The notes: generated by a model from the letters alone, not told the origin. 64,000 nt of DNA from JANPBY01 sp963805505 (GCA_963805505.1 CAWDUP010000006.1:77261-141260); one strand, 5' to 3'. Positions 10,047 through 19,037 are shown, counted from the stretch's first letter. Made by a program: numbers and translations.

Positions 10047-10652
10047 GTGCCGATCACCACCTGCCACATGTCCATCTCTTTGGACGGGTTCGTCGCCGGG
10101 CCGGACCAAAGTTTGGAGCACCCCCTGGGCAGGCGCGGGCGGGAGCTGCACAGCTGGCACATCGGCGACCCTCGGGCCAACGAGGCTGACCGGGTCGCGA
10201 ACGAGTGGCTCATGCGGCCCCGGGGTGCCTACGTGATGGGGCGAAACATGTTCGGCCCCATCCGAGGGACTTGGGACGAGGATTGGTCGGGCTGGTGGGG
10301 CCTCGAACCGCCGTACCACGCGCCGGTCTTCGTGCTGACCCACTACCCCCATGAACCGATTCAGCTGGAGGGCGGGACGACGTTCCATTTCGTGACCGAC
10401 GGCTTTGCCGCGGCGTACTCCGCCGCGTGTGACGCAGCCGGCGGCAGCGGGGTCGACATCGCCGGTGGGGCCGCGACCGTCCGACAGGCGTTGACCGCTG
10501 GGGTGATCGACGAACTCACCCTCGACATCGCACCCGTCCTGCTCGGTTCGGGCGAGCGCATCTTCGACGGGCTCGAGTCCTTCGACTTCGAGCCTGCGGA
10601 GGTGCTCCACTCGCCGCTGACCACCCACATCCGGTACCGCCGGCTGACCTGA
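10047..10652 (+). CDS. RibD C-terminal/dihydrofolate reductase-like protein
   Basis: A 201-residue protein beginning with MSISLDGFVAGPDQS, the signature of the RibD_C dihydrofolate-reductase-like fold. Later come YVMGRNMF and VDIAGGAATVRQAL (the NADPH-binding loop) and LTLDIAPVLLGSGERIFDG. Proteins like this reduce small heterocyclic substrates with NADPH, but most are uncharacterised. They are not the essential folate enzyme. A GTG start is preceded by AGGGG at a good distance. It is convergent with the FG-GAP gene, with a strong hairpin between them. Confidence 0.88.
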   Translation: MPITTCHMSISLDGFVAGPDQSLEHPLGRRGRELHSWHIGDPRANEADRVANEWLMRPRGAYVMGRNMFGPIRGTWDEDWSGWWGLEPPYHAPVFVLTHYPHEPIQLEGGTTFHFVTDGFAAAYSAACDAAGGSGVDIAGGAATVRQALTAGVIDELTLDIAPVLLGSGERIFDGLESFDFEPAEVLHSPLTTHIRYRRLT

Positions 10653-10711
10653 ACCGTTCCCGCTGAAGACGTCCCGTAGGAAATAGCAAGTGAACCGGAG
10701 AACCCAGAACT

Positions 10712-10751
10712 GGGTCTAGCCGGCCAGAGTGCCCTCTGACCGGCTAGACCC
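10712..10751. terminator. Strong hairpin between convergent genes
   Basis: A 12-bp perfect stem (GGGTCTAGCCGG with CCGGCTAGACCC) continues after one C-A mismatch into a further 5-bp stem (CAGAG/CTCTG) with a TGCC loop. It sits between the stops of two convergent genes. There is no T-run, which is usual for actinobacterial terminators, so it can serve both strands. Confidence 0.75.
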
Positions 10752-10776
10752 GGCACAGCTCATCGGGGTGGGTCGG

Positions 10777-12306
10777 CTAGGAGGCCGCGCCGATCGCGGA
10801 GCCGAAGAAGTCGAAGTTCTCGCTTCTCCCCTTGAGGTTTGTCTGCGAGAGGAGACCGATGTCGCGGGTGTACAGGTCGTCCACGACCGTACCTTCGTCG
10901 AACACGGCGACCGTCCCGGAATCAAGCCCACCAGAACCTGCCTCCTGCGGAGATCCGACGAGCAGCATCGGACGCGTGGGGCTGTCGGTCTGCAGGATGC
11001 CAAAGGTCAGGACACGGCCGAACCGGTCTCCGTCGTTGGCCCGCCGCGGCTTGATGTTCGCAGCGTCGACAACCTGTGGTTCCCCACTGCAGTTCAGGGT
11101 CACCTGCGTGACGAAACCGGCGTTCTTCTTCCCCTTGTAGTTCTCCTCGGGTGATCCGATGGCCAGTGTGCGCCCGTCCCCCGCCAAGCTGCGGCCGAAC
11201 AGGTCACCATTCTCCGGCTGGTTGGGTACTGGACCGAGCCCCTGGGTGATCACCGACGAGCTGCCGCCGTCAATGACGGTCACCGTGCCCGCATCCTTGG
11301 TCTTGCCGAGGTTCTCGCCCGGCGAACCAACTGCAAGCACGTCACCCGATGCCCCGGGGCAGGTCACGGTCGCGAGGGCCGCTCCGAAACGATCGCCCTT
11401 CTCGAGCTTGCCCCTGGCCCCGTCACCCTGGGCGATCATGGACCAGGTGGAGCCGAGGGCGAAGACAGCACCCGCCGAGCGCTTTCCGCCGACCCGCTGG
11501 TGCGGCACCCCGACAAACAGGTTCGAGTCGGTTCCCAGGAGCTCAGAACCGAACCGAGCACCCCGCTGCGGGGAGCCCGGTACGCCAGCGGTGTCCGCGT
11601 TGACGTTGCGCGCGAGCTTGGTGTCCAGCTTGCCGCCGCCGGTGGCGAACGGGAACTTCGTCAGCGCGCCCGCATTGGCCGCCTTGCCGGCGTCCTCACC
11701 TGGACGAGCAACCCACAAGGCGCCACCACCAGCCCCGGAAACCGCCAGTGCGGAGCCGAAAGCGTCGTGCTTGTTGCCCTTCCCCGGCACACCCTTCTTG
11801 TCCTGATCGAGGAACTGGTGACCGGAGAGCCCGGTTGGCGAGCCGAACATGATCGCCACGCGGCCCTTGCCCTTGTTCTCTCCTGGGATTCCGACGATCA
11901 GGTCACCACAGTTGTCACCGTTGACATCAGCGACCAGGACCGCCGCGCCGAAGCGGTCCTTACGCTCGCTCTTCTGCCCGAAGTCTTCCTGCTTCAGAAT
12001 CCGAGACCCGGTTCCGTACGGGGAGTACTTGTCCTTGCCGAAAACCAGAGTGACCGTCCCAGCGTTGACGCCGGACTTCTTCTTGCCGATATTTTCGCCC
12101 GGCACACCAACGGCCAGGTCGTTGATCTGGTCGTTGTTGGCGTAGAAGGACCCGGGGGCACAGGCCGCCAGCAGATCGCTCGACGTCATCGGTCCGGACG
12201 CAGCGGTGGCCGTTGCTGCCGGAGCCAGGGCTACCACCAGCGTGGCCGCGGCGGCACCGCCGACGACGGTCAGGAATCGGGACGTCTGCGAGTTCGAGCT
12301 GGGCAT
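10777..12306 (-). CDS. Secreted FG-GAP/beta-propeller repeat protein
   Basis: The product has about 509 residues. A Sec-type signal peptide (basic start, hydrophobic stretch LTVVGGAAAATLVVALAP, then ATA-A) is followed by about seven FG-GAP-like blades. Each carries a variant of DLAVGVPGENIG: DLIVGIPGENKG, LWVARPGEDAG, NLFVGVPHQRVG, VLAVGSPGENLG, TLAIGSPEENYKG and MLLVGSPQEAG. Such repeats build integrin-like propellers and sometimes bind calcium. The ATG at 12306 has GGAGAG upstream and gives a clean signal peptide. No catalytic domain is present, so it may act as an extracellular binding or adhesive protein. Confidence 0.85.
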   Translation of the reverse strand: MPSSNSQTSRFLTVVGGAAAATLVVALAPAATATAASGPMTSSDLLAACAPGSFYANNDQINDLAVGVPGENIGKKKSGVNAGTVTLVFGKDKYSPYGTGSRILKQEDFGQKSERKDRFGAAVLVADVNGDNCGDLIVGIPGENKGKGRVAIMFGSPTGLSGHQFLDQDKKGVPGKGNKHDAFGSALAVSGAGGGALWVARPGEDAGKAANAGALTKFPFATGGGKLDTKLARNVNADTAGVPGSPQRGARFGSELLGTDSNLFVGVPHQRVGGKRSAGAVFALGSTWSMIAQGDGARGKLEKGDRFGAALATVTCPGASGDVLAVGSPGENLGKTKDAGTVTVIDGGSSSVITQGLGPVPNQPENGDLFGRSLAGDGRTLAIGSPEENYKGKKNAGFVTQVTLNCSGEPQVVDAANIKPRRANDGDRFGRVLTFGILQTDSPTRPMLLVGSPQEAGSGGLDSGTVAVFDEGTVVDDLYTRDIGLLSQTNLKGRSENFDFFGSAIGAAS

Positions 12307-12491
12307 AGGTGCTCTCCATCGGGGATCTAAGGCATTGAGTACTGGCACCGTACGTGGCGCGTCCCGAAACACAACATCGGTCGCCAAGTCGCATGCCTCA
12401 GCCAAACGGTTGGTGCTGAACGACGAACGGGCGACACCAGCGATGCGCGACGTGCGATGTCCCAGCACTCCGCTTCTCCGTGACCACAGCG

Positions 12492-12536
12492 GTGTCGGAC
12501 TCAGCAGTGTCGGACTCAGCGGTGTCGGACTAAGCG
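12492..12536. repeat. Three 15-bp tandem repeats overlapping a stop codon
   Basis: The unit GTGTCGGACTCAGCR occurs twice exactly and a third time with one change (GTGTCGGACTAAGCG). The changed copy contains, on the minus strand, the stop codon region of the AhpD-like gene. The block lies between that stop and the upstream region of the FG-GAP gene. Confidence 0.7.
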
Positions 12537-13027
12537 GGGTCAGGGCCGTCCTCCACCAGATAGCTCCCGGGCTCCCAGCACCGGGTCGCGACTCCGATCC
12601 GGTTCCACGCGTTGATCGTCACGATCAGGCAGACCAGCTGCGCCAGCAGCTCGGGTTCGAAGTGCTGGGCAGCCTCGTCGACCACCTCGATCGGCACGTG
12701 GTCTTCGTGCACCAAGGTGATGGCCTCGGTCAGCGCGAGGGCGGCGCGCTCGGCGGGGGTATACCAGTTCGTCTCCCGCCAGACGCCAAGCCCCGCAATT
12801 CGCTGGACGGTTTCGCCTCCGGCCAACGCGTCCTTCGTGTGCATGTCCACGCAGTAGGCGCAGCCGTTGATGGTCGACGCATGGATACGGACCAGTTCCC
12901 GCAAGGCCGGTTCGAGACCGACGCCGGCCACAGCGTCAAGACGTGCCATCGCAGCGGAGAACCTCGGCGCCAGGACGTCAAAGTCGAGGCGGACGGCGGT
13001 GGGGTCGCTCAGGCTTGTCGATGGCAT
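12530..13027 (-). CDS. Carboxymuconolactone decarboxylase/AhpD-like alkylhydroperoxidase
   Basis: A 165-residue all-helical protein of the CMD family. The AhpD-type redox motif is present in INGCAYCVDMHTKDA (CxxC followed by a histidine four residues later). This points to a peroxidase or thiol-redox function rather than lactone decarboxylation. It is divergently arranged with a MarR regulator, whose putative operator lies between the two starts, so it is probably induced by an oxidant or phenolic ligand. Confidence 0.9.
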   Translation of the reverse strand: MPSTSLSDPTAVRLDFDVLAPRFSAAMARLDAVAGVGLEPALRELVRIHASTINGCAYCVDMHTKDALAGGETVQRIAGLGVWRETNWYTPAERAALALTEAITLVHEDHVPIEVVDEAAQHFEPELLAQLVCLIVTINAWNRIGVATRCWEPGSYLVEDGPDPA

Positions 13028-13052
13028 GGACCGGTCCCTTCGTGGCTTATAA

Positions 13053-13088
13053 CTTCCGTGGAAGATAGTTTACCTGACGAGGAAGATA
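13053..13088. promoter_or_regulatory. Putative MarR operator between divergent genes
   Basis: The short intergenic region contains the inverted repeat CTTCC-GT-GGAAG (13053-13064) and a direct repeat GGAAGATA at 13060-13067 and 13081-13088, spaced 21 bp or two helical turns. Both fall between the AhpD-like and MarR start codons, as expected for a site controlling both promoters. Confidence 0.5.
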
Positions 13089-13098
13089 TACTCAAGGC

Positions 13099-13632
13099 AT
13101 GTCCACTGATCCGGTCGCTCACATCGTGGCTCAATGGCAGGACGAGCGGCCGGATCTGGATGCCTCACCGATCCTGATCACCGGCCAGATGACTCGTCTG
13201 GTCGAACGCTTCGAGCGTTTTCTCAGACCCCCGTTTGCCGCCGTCGATCTCGGCAATGGCGACTTCGACCTGTTAGCAGCGTTGCGCCGAGCAGGGGAGC
13301 CCTTCACCCTGAGCCCCGGAGAGCTCAGCGAATCCCTGCTGGTGACCACTGGCGCGATCAGCAAGCGCCTTGATCGGCTGGAGGCACGCGACCTCGTGCG
13401 CCGTACGGTCTCCGCCACCGATGCACGCGGGCGGCTGGTCACTCTGACCGAGTCGGGGGTTCGGTTCGCCGACGAGCTGATCGAGGTTCACCTGGACAAT
13501 CTTGCGCAACTGCTCGCTGGGCTCTCGAGCGCGGAACGCACCGACCTGGCGCACCTGCTGGCTCGGTTGGCCGAGTCCCTGGACGCCCGACTCCCCCGAC
13601 CTCCCGCCGAGCCTGCTCCGACACGGCCCTAG
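13099..13632 (+). CDS. MarR family transcriptional regulator
   Basis: A 177-residue winged-helix protein. The DNA-binding part is LSPGELSESLLVTTGAISKR (helix-turn-helix) and RTVSATDARGRLVTLTESG (wing with the D-R-G-R signature). Dimerisation helices lie at both ends. It is divergent from the AhpD-like gene and probably represses it. The oligoribonuclease gene begins 10 nt downstream and may be partly co-transcribed. Confidence 0.92.
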   Translation: MSTDPVAHIVAQWQDERPDLDASPILITGQMTRLVERFERFLRPPFAAVDLGNGDFDLLAALRRAGEPFTLSPGELSESLLVTTGAISKRLDRLEARDLVRRTVSATDARGRLVTLTESGVRFADELIEVHLDNLAQLLAGLSSAERTDLAHLLARLAESLDARLPRPPAEPAPTRP

Positions 13633-13642
13633 GCTGACCGAC

Positions 13643-14281
13643 GTGGCGAACGCACCCCTGGTCTGGATCGATTGCGAGATGACCGGTCTCGATCTTGAGC
13701 ACGATGCCCTGGTCGAGATCGCCGTCCTGGTGACCGATGAGGCGCTCAATGTGCTGGGCGAGGGCGTCCAGGTCGTCATCCGCCCACCCGCCGACGCGCT
13801 TGAGCACATGCCCGACCTCGTGCGGGATATGCACACGACGTCCGGGCTGCTGACCGAGCTCGACTCAGGGACCACGCTGGCCGAGGCAGAGGCGCTCGTG
13901 CTGGCCTACGTCCGCACTCACGTCCCGGACGCCAAGAAGGCCCAGCTGGCCGGAAACTCTGTGGCCACCGACCGGGCGTTCATCGCCCGAGACATGCCTG
14001 CGCTCGACGAGCACCTCCACTACCGCATCGTCGACGTGAGCTCGATCAAGGAATTGGCCCGCCGGTGGTTCCCTCGTGCCTATTACAACGCGCCGGTCAA
14101 GCACGGTGGGCACCGAGCGCTGGGCGACATCATCGACTCCATCGAGGAGCTCAAGTACTACCGCGACACCGTCTTCGTGCCGCTCCCAGGTCCGGACACA
14201 GACTCCTCCCGCCGCATCGCCGCGACCTACCAACGAGCCGAAGGCGGGGCGAGCTCGGGAGCCACGGCCGCCGATTCCTGA
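13643..14281 (+). CDS. orn: Oligoribonuclease
   Basis: The 212-residue protein is a DEDDh 3'-5' exoribonuclease. Motif I is VWIDCEMTGLD (D10 and E12), motif II is AGNSVATDRAFIARDMP, and motif III is KHGGHRALGDI with the catalytic His and Asp. Orn degrades two- to five-nucleotide RNAs, including pGpG from cyclic-di-GMP turnover, and is normally essential in actinobacteria. The start is a GTG chosen because it directly precedes the conserved N-terminus. The C-terminus carries a short nonconserved tail. Confidence 0.96.
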   Translation: MANAPLVWIDCEMTGLDLEHDALVEIAVLVTDEALNVLGEGVQVVIRPPADALEHMPDLVRDMHTTSGLLTELDSGTTLAEAEALVLAYVRTHVPDAKKAQLAGNSVATDRAFIARDMPALDEHLHYRIVDVSSIKELARRWFPRAYYNAPVKHGGHRALGDIIDSIEELKYYRDTVFVPLPGPDTDSSRRIAATYQRAEGGASSGATAADS

Positions 14282-14341
14282 ACGGAGCCGCTGGTCCCGT
14301 ACACTGACCGACGGCCGTTCGGGGCACCCCGGCCGGACATG

Positions 14342-14417
14342 GTGGGTGTAGCTCAGCTGGTAGAGCACCTGGTTGTGGTCCAGGGGGCCGCGGGTTCAAG
14401 TCCCGTCACTCACCCCA
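14342..14417 (+). tRNA. tRNA-His (GTG), CCA encoded
   Basis: The cloverleaf has acceptor stem gtgggtg/cactcac, anticodon loop with GTG, and T arm gcggg-ttcaagt-cccgt. It has the histidine-specific C73 discriminator, and a G at 14341 that can serve as G-1. CCA is encoded at 14415-14417. Confidence 0.95.
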
Positions 14418-14456
14418 CGCTCCCCGCGCATCTCGATCGCGCGATACGTTTTTGCC

Positions 14457-15410
14457 GTGACCGAAGCCACGACGGCCGTCGAGGCCACGAACCTCACGAA
14501 GTCGTACGGCTCCGCCCGCGGGATCGTCGACATCAACCTGACGATCTCCAGCGGGCAGATCGTCGGGCTGGTCGGCGCCAACGGCGCGGGGAAGACCACC
14601 CTGATGCGCACGCTGCTCGACTTCATTCGTCCGACGTCGGGATCCTTGAGCGCCTTCGGGCTCGACAGCGTTCGCGACTCGGTCGCGCTCCGCAGACGTA
14701 CCGCCTACCTGCCCGGCGAACTCACGTTACCGAGGCGGCTCAACGGGCATCAGGTTCTCGACCGCTACGCCTTCGCCCGACCCGAGCACGACGGCGCCAA
14801 GGCCCGCGAGCTTGCCGAGCGATTCGGCCTCGACCTGGGCCGCAAGGTCGGCGATCTGTCCAAAGGCAACAAGCAGAAGGTCGGACTGGTGCTCGCGTTC
14901 GCCTCGGGCGCTGATCTGCTGGTGCTCGACGAGCCCACGAGCGGCCTCGATCCGCTCATGCAGCGGGAGTTCCATGCCGTGGTTCGGGAACTGGCCGCGG
15001 ACGGGCGCACAGTCCTGCTGTCCAGTCACGTCATGAGCGAGGTGGAGCACCTCGCAGAGTCGGTGGCACTCCTGCAGGACGGCCGGCTGGCGGCCTTCGA
15101 CGACGTCGCCTCGATCAGGCAACGCGCACGCCGAAGCGGCCGGGTACGCGTACCGCCCGAGACGACAGACCAAGTGGCGCAAGGGCTGCGCCGGCTCGAG
15201 AACGTCGCCGATGTGGCGGCAGAGGCCAGGGACCTGGTCACCTTCACGCACACGGGCTCGGCCGACCCCGTGATCAAGGCGCTGGCGGCATTCACCGTGG
15301 ACTCCCTCGACCTCACTGAGGCAGACCTCGAGGACACCTTCTTCGCCTCCCGGCCGCGAGACGACTTCGGGCAGCCAGCCGAGGACGTCGACGGGGAGTC
15401 CGGCCGATGA
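14457..15410 (+). CDS. ABC transporter ATP-binding protein (ABC-2 exporter)
   Basis: A 317-residue ATPase with Walker A GANGAGKTT, a Q-loop region, signature LSKGNKQKVGL, and Walker B LLVLDEPTSGLD followed by SSHVMSEVEHL. The C-terminal extension (about residues 220-317) is typical of DrrA/NatA-type exporters. It powers the permease encoded next, with which it overlaps by 4 nt (ATGA). The GTG start follows tRNA-His by 40 nt. Substrate unknown; relatives export drugs, lipids or sodium. Confidence 0.93.
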   Translation: MTEATTAVEATNLTKSYGSARGIVDINLTISSGQIVGLVGANGAGKTTLMRTLLDFIRPTSGSLSAFGLDSVRDSVALRRRTAYLPGELTLPRRLNGHQVLDRYAFARPEHDGAKARELAERFGLDLGRKVGDLSKGNKQKVGLVLAFASGADLLVLDEPTSGLDPLMQREFHAVVRELAADGRTVLLSSHVMSEVEHLAESVALLQDGRLAAFDDVASIRQRARRSGRVRVPPETTDQVAQGLRRLENVADVAAEARDLVTFTHTGSADPVIKALAAFTVDSLDLTEADLEDTFFASRPRDDFGQPAEDVDGESGR

Positions 15411-16195
15411 GTCTGCTCGTCAGCGAACTGAGGCTTCGGTGGGTGTCGGTAGTCACGTGGACCGTGGCGGTCGCGCTGCTGGTGCTGCTCATCGTGGGCA
15501 TCTATCCAACGGTCAAGGACAACCCCGACCTGAACTCCATCTACGAGGGCATGTCGGCCAGCGCTCAGGCGCTTCTGGGTGGTTCGGACCTCACCTCACC
15601 CGTCGGATACCTCAACACCCAGATGTTCGCCTTCTTCCTGCCGGCGGTCCTCCTCGTCTTCGGGATCTCCCGAGGTGCAGCCGCCATCGCCGGCGAGGAG
15701 GAGGACCGCACCCTCGACCTGCTGCTCGCTCAGCCGGTCACGCGTACCGGCGCCTACCTGCAGAAGGCACTGTTCGTCGCAGTCGGCGTCCTGGCGCTGA
15801 CGCTGGGCTCGTGGGTCCCGATCGTGGCGCTGAACAGCGTCGTCGGCCTCGACCTGCCGCTGTCCGCCGTCACTGCCGTATGCGTGCAGATGGGGCTGTT
15901 CGTGCTCGCGCTCGCGCTCGCCACCCAGGCGATCAGCGCGGCCACCGGACGGCGGATGTGGGGAACGGCCGCGGTCGGCGCGTACGCCTTCGTGTCCTAC
16001 CTGGTCTACGGCCTGGCGGCGACCGTCAGCTGGCTCGAGCCGTTCAAACCGCTGACCCTGTGGCGTTGGTATCTCGACAACCAACCGCTGTCGACCGGGT
16101 TCGGCGGCGAGGAGATTCTCGTGCTGGCGCTCGTCTCCGTGGTTGCCGTCGCCCTCGGCGCCTACGCCTTCAACCGGCGCGACCTGCGCTCCTAG
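15407..16195 (+). CDS. ABC-2 type transporter permease
   Basis: A 262-residue integral membrane protein with about six hydrophobic helices. These include WTVAVALLVLLIVGIYPTV near the N-terminus and VLALVSVVAVALGAYAF near the C-terminus. The segment GEEEDRTLDLLLAQPVTRT between the second and third helices is the usual ABC-2 cytoplasmic loop. It forms the channel of the exporter with the preceding ATPase, to which it is translationally coupled. Confidence 0.9.
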   Translation: MSLLVSELRLRWVSVVTWTVAVALLVLLIVGIYPTVKDNPDLNSIYEGMSASAQALLGGSDLTSPVGYLNTQMFAFFLPAVLLVFGISRGAAAIAGEEEDRTLDLLLAQPVTRTGAYLQKALFVAVGVLALTLGSWVPIVALNSVVGLDLPLSAVTAVCVQMGLFVLALALATQAISAATGRRMWGTAAVGAYAFVSYLVYGLAATVSWLEPFKPLTLWRWYLDNQPLSTGFGGEEILVLALVSVVAVALGAYAFNRRDLRS

Positions 16196-16283
16196 CCGGC
16201 CGCTCCCCCGACCGTTCAGGAGCTGGCGGGCCGAAACCCCGGTTCGATCGCCCCGACGGCGTTCGATGAGGCAGGCTGAGCTC

Positions 16284-17762
16284 ATGGGCGAAGAGGTCGC
16301 GAGCAGGACGTTCACGCGCGAGGACCGCCAGCGCTACCGCGACAAGGTGCATCGCTGCCTGGATGTGTTCGCCCGAATGCTCGCCGAGTCCAGGTTCGAC
16401 TTCGAGACGCCCAAGACCGGGATGGAGGTCGAGCTCAACCTCGTCGACAACCATGGCCAGCCGGCGCTGACCAACAGCGAGGTGCTCGAGCAGATCGACC
16501 ACCCGCACTTCGTCCAGGAGCTCGGCCGCTTCAACCTGGAGATCAACGTCCCGCCTCGGAGCCTGGAGGGCGACGGGGCAGAGCGCTATGAGAGCGAGGT
16601 GCGCGAGCAGCTCAACAACGCCAACGACAAGGCGCAGGAGGTCGGCGCCAGCATGGTGATGGTTGGCATCCTGCCGACGCTCGGCCCCGACCACCTGACC
16701 CATGAAGCGATCAGCGCCAACCCTCGTTACTCCCTGCTCGACGAGCAGATGCTGCTTGCCCGTGGTGAGGACCTGCACATCGACATCCGCGGTGGTCCGG
16801 AAAGTCTCGAGACCTACGCCGACTCCATCGCCCCCGAAGCGGCCTGCACGAGCGTGCAGTTCCACCTCCAGGTGAGTCCGGACGAGTTCGCCCAGACCTG
16901 GAATGCCGCGCAGGCGCTCGCATCGGTCCAGGTGGCCCTCGGGGCGAATGCTCCGTACTTCCTCGGTCGCGAGCTGTGGCGAGAAACCCGCATCGCCGTC
17001 TTCACCCAGGCCACAGACACCCGGCCGGCGGAGCTGAAGGCGCAAGGCGTACGTCCCCGCGTGTGGTTCGGCGAGCGCTGGATCACCAGCGTCTTCGACC
17101 TGTTCGAGGAGAACATCCGCTACTTCCAGGGACTCCTACCGGTGGTCGACGACGAGGAACCGCTGGAGGTCCTCGAGGCCGGCGGTACTCCGTCCCTGCA
17201 GGAGCTGCGTCTCCACAACGGCACCGTGTGGCGTTGGAACCGCCCCGTCTACGACGTCGTCGACGACGTCCCTCACCTACGCGTGGAGAATCGCGTCCTC
17301 CCGGCAGGCCCGACCGTCGTGGACATCCTGGCGAACGGTGCTCTCTACTACGGCGCCGTACGCATGCTGGCCGAGCAGGATCGACCGGTCTGGACCCAGA
17401 TGTCCTTCGCCGCAGCCGAAGAGAACTTCACCAACGCTGCCATCAAGGGGCTGGATGCCACGGTCTTCTGGCCGGGCGCCGGTGAAGTTCCGGTGACCGA
17501 GCTGGTGCTGCGGCGGCTGCTCCCGCTGGCCCATGAGGGCCTCAAGGCGTGGGGAGTCGACGACGCCATCCGCGAGCGGCTGCTCGGCGTCATCGAGGGG
17601 CGGTGCATCAGCGGGGCGAACGGCGCGACCTGGCAGGTCGACTCGGTCCATCACCTCGAGGCGGCCGGCCACCAGCGCTGGGAGGCGCTGCGGCTGATGA
17701 CGCAGGAGTACGCCGAGCGGATGCACTCCAACGAGCCTGCACACACGTGGAAGCCCTTATGA
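16284..17762 (+). CDS. Glutamate-cysteine ligase family (GCS2-like) protein
   Basis: A protein of about 492 residues of the GCS2/carboxylate-amine ligase type. Supporting stretches are GMEVELNLVD (metal-binding acidic motif), LGRFNLEINVPPR, and HLRVENRVLPAGPTVVDI (nucleotide-binding part of the fold). The family forms a peptide-like bond between the gamma-carboxyl of glutamate and an amine, classically cysteine. No other glutathione or mycothiol gene is nearby, so another amine is possible. The ATG at 16284 was preferred over 16266 by homology of the N-terminus; neither has a strong ribosome binding site. Its stop overlaps the next gene's start (ATGA), tying it to the first P450. Confidence 0.78.
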   Translation: MGEEVASRTFTREDRQRYRDKVHRCLDVFARMLAESRFDFETPKTGMEVELNLVDNHGQPALTNSEVLEQIDHPHFVQELGRFNLEINVPPRSLEGDGAERYESEVREQLNNANDKAQEVGASMVMVGILPTLGPDHLTHEAISANPRYSLLDEQMLLARGEDLHIDIRGGPESLETYADSIAPEAACTSVQFHLQVSPDEFAQTWNAAQALASVQVALGANAPYFLGRELWRETRIAVFTQATDTRPAELKAQGVRPRVWFGERWITSVFDLFEENIRYFQGLLPVVDDEEPLEVLEAGGTPSLQELRLHNGTVWRWNRPVYDVVDDVPHLRVENRVLPAGPTVVDILANGALYYGAVRMLAEQDRPVWTQMSFAAAEENFTNAAIKGLDATVFWPGAGEVPVTELVLRRLLPLAHEGLKAWGVDDAIRERLLGVIEGRCISGANGATWQVDSVHHLEAAGHQRWEALRLMTQEYAERMHSNEPAHTWKPL

Positions 17763-18937
17763 CCTTCCCGGCCGACGTCACCGTCGCCGACCTGGAACGG
17801 GACCCCTACCCGATCTACCAGCGGCTACGTGCCGAGGCGCCAGTCTGCTACGTCCCGGCCGTCGACACCTGGTTCGTGACGCGCTACGCCGACGTGCAGC
17901 ACGTGGCCGAGCGGGCCGACGAGTTCCCGGCAGCTGCCACCGACAACCCCGTCGACATCACCTTCGGCACCCCGACCCTGATCACCACCGAGGGCGAGGT
18001 CCATCACGAGCTGAGACGGGCCTTCGACCCGAACTTCCGCCCACGCCGGGTCAACGACTACATCGAAGACCTGGTGAGACCTCTCGCCGACCGGTTCATC
18101 AGCGACCTGGCCGGTCGCGACCGGGCCGAGCTGATGGCGGACTACTTCGAACCGATCTCGGTCCTCAGCCTGGCGTCGGTCCTCGGGCTCGGCGACCAGG
18201 ACGTGCCGACGCTGCGCCGCTGGTTCAGGGGCATGAACCTCGGCGTGACCAACTTCGAGCGGAACCCGGCCAAGCAGGCCCAGGCCGACGAGGTGATCGC
18301 TGAGATCGACGACGTGGTCATCCCGCGGATGGAGCGGCTCCGGACCGAGCCGGATGATTCGACGATGTCGCACCTGCTGCACACCAGCCGTCCCGCAGGT
18401 GAACCCCGACCGATCGAGGAGGTTCTGCCGTCCCTCAAGGTCGCCCTGCTCGGCGGGATGCAGGAGCCCGGGCACGCCGCCGGCACGGTCCTGGTCGGGC
18501 TGTTCGGGGAGCCCGCTCAGCTGGCCGACGTCCGCGACGACCCGGTGACGCTCGTTCCTGCTGCCCTCGAGGAGGGTCTGCGGTGGGTGGCGCCGATCGG
18601 TACCCAGGTGCGGACAGCGGCAGCCGACGTACCGCTGGGCGGCACGGTCGTCCCGGAAGGGGCCACCGTGTCGGCGGTCCTCGCCTCGGCCAACCGCGAC
18701 GAGTCGGTGTTCGCTGACGGTGACCGGTTCGACCTCACGAGAGCCAACCGCGAACAGGCGGCATTCGGGTTCGGGAAGCACTTCTGCTCCGGGCACGCTT
18801 TCGCCCGCCAGCAGATGCGGATCGCGCTGGAGGTGCTGTTCGCCGCTCACCCGCAGGTGCGGCCGGACCCCGAGCGGCCGTGGCACCTGCGTGGTTGGGA
18901 GTTCCGCGCCCCAGCCGAGCTGCCCGTGCTGCTCTGA
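17759..18937 (+). CDS. Cytochrome P450 with atypical I-helix
   Basis: A 392-residue soluble class I P450. The haem loop is FGFGKHFCSG with ligand C343, and the K-helix ExxR lies in LEEGLRW. The I-helix reads GGMQEP at residues 232-237. The usual acid-threonine pair (E/D-T) that delivers protons for oxygen activation has Pro237 in place of Thr. Such P450s may use substrate-assisted or peroxide chemistry (inference). It has no own reductase, so it must borrow electrons from other proteins. It is translationally coupled to the GCS2-like gene upstream. Confidence 0.9.
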   Translation: MTFPADVTVADLERDPYPIYQRLRAEAPVCYVPAVDTWFVTRYADVQHVAERADEFPAAATDNPVDITFGTPTLITTEGEVHHELRRAFDPNFRPRRVNDYIEDLVRPLADRFISDLAGRDRAELMADYFEPISVLSLASVLGLGDQDVPTLRRWFRGMNLGVTNFERNPAKQAQADEVIAEIDDVVIPRMERLRTEPDDSTMSHLLHTSRPAGEPRPIEEVLPSLKVALLGGMQEPGHAAGTVLVGLFGEPAQLADVRDDPVTLVPAALEEGLRWVAPIGTQVRTAAADVPLGGTVVPEGATVSAVLASANRDESVFADGDRFDLTRANREQAAFGFGKHFCSGHAFARQQMRIALEVLFAAHPQVRPDPERPWHLRGWEFRAPAELPVLL

Positions 18938-18982
18938 GCGCTCGTCCCCCTTGACGCTTTCGAACTCCGGCCCCTAGCATCC

Positions 18983-18998
18983 CGTTTGGATCCAAACG
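18983..18998. promoter_or_regulatory. Palindromic operator 1 of the catabolic island
   Basis: CGTTTGGATCCAAACG is a perfect 16-bp palindrome ending 39 nt before the start of the P450 fusion gene. It matches the island consensus CGTTYGGATCCRAACG found at four further promoters, so it is likely a regulator binding site. Confidence 0.7.
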
Positions 18999-19037
18999 AA
19001 ATGTCGGACCGGCCGGTACGTCTCCGGAGGGAGCCCC

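Noticed and set aside
10777..12468. Extending the FG-GAP gene to the ATG at 12468
   Set aside because: The longer form would bury the signal peptide 54 residues inside; the ATG at 12306 has a ribosome binding site and exposes it.
12492..12536. CRISPR array
   Set aside because: The 15-bp units are directly contiguous with no spacers, only three copies, and no cas genes are near.
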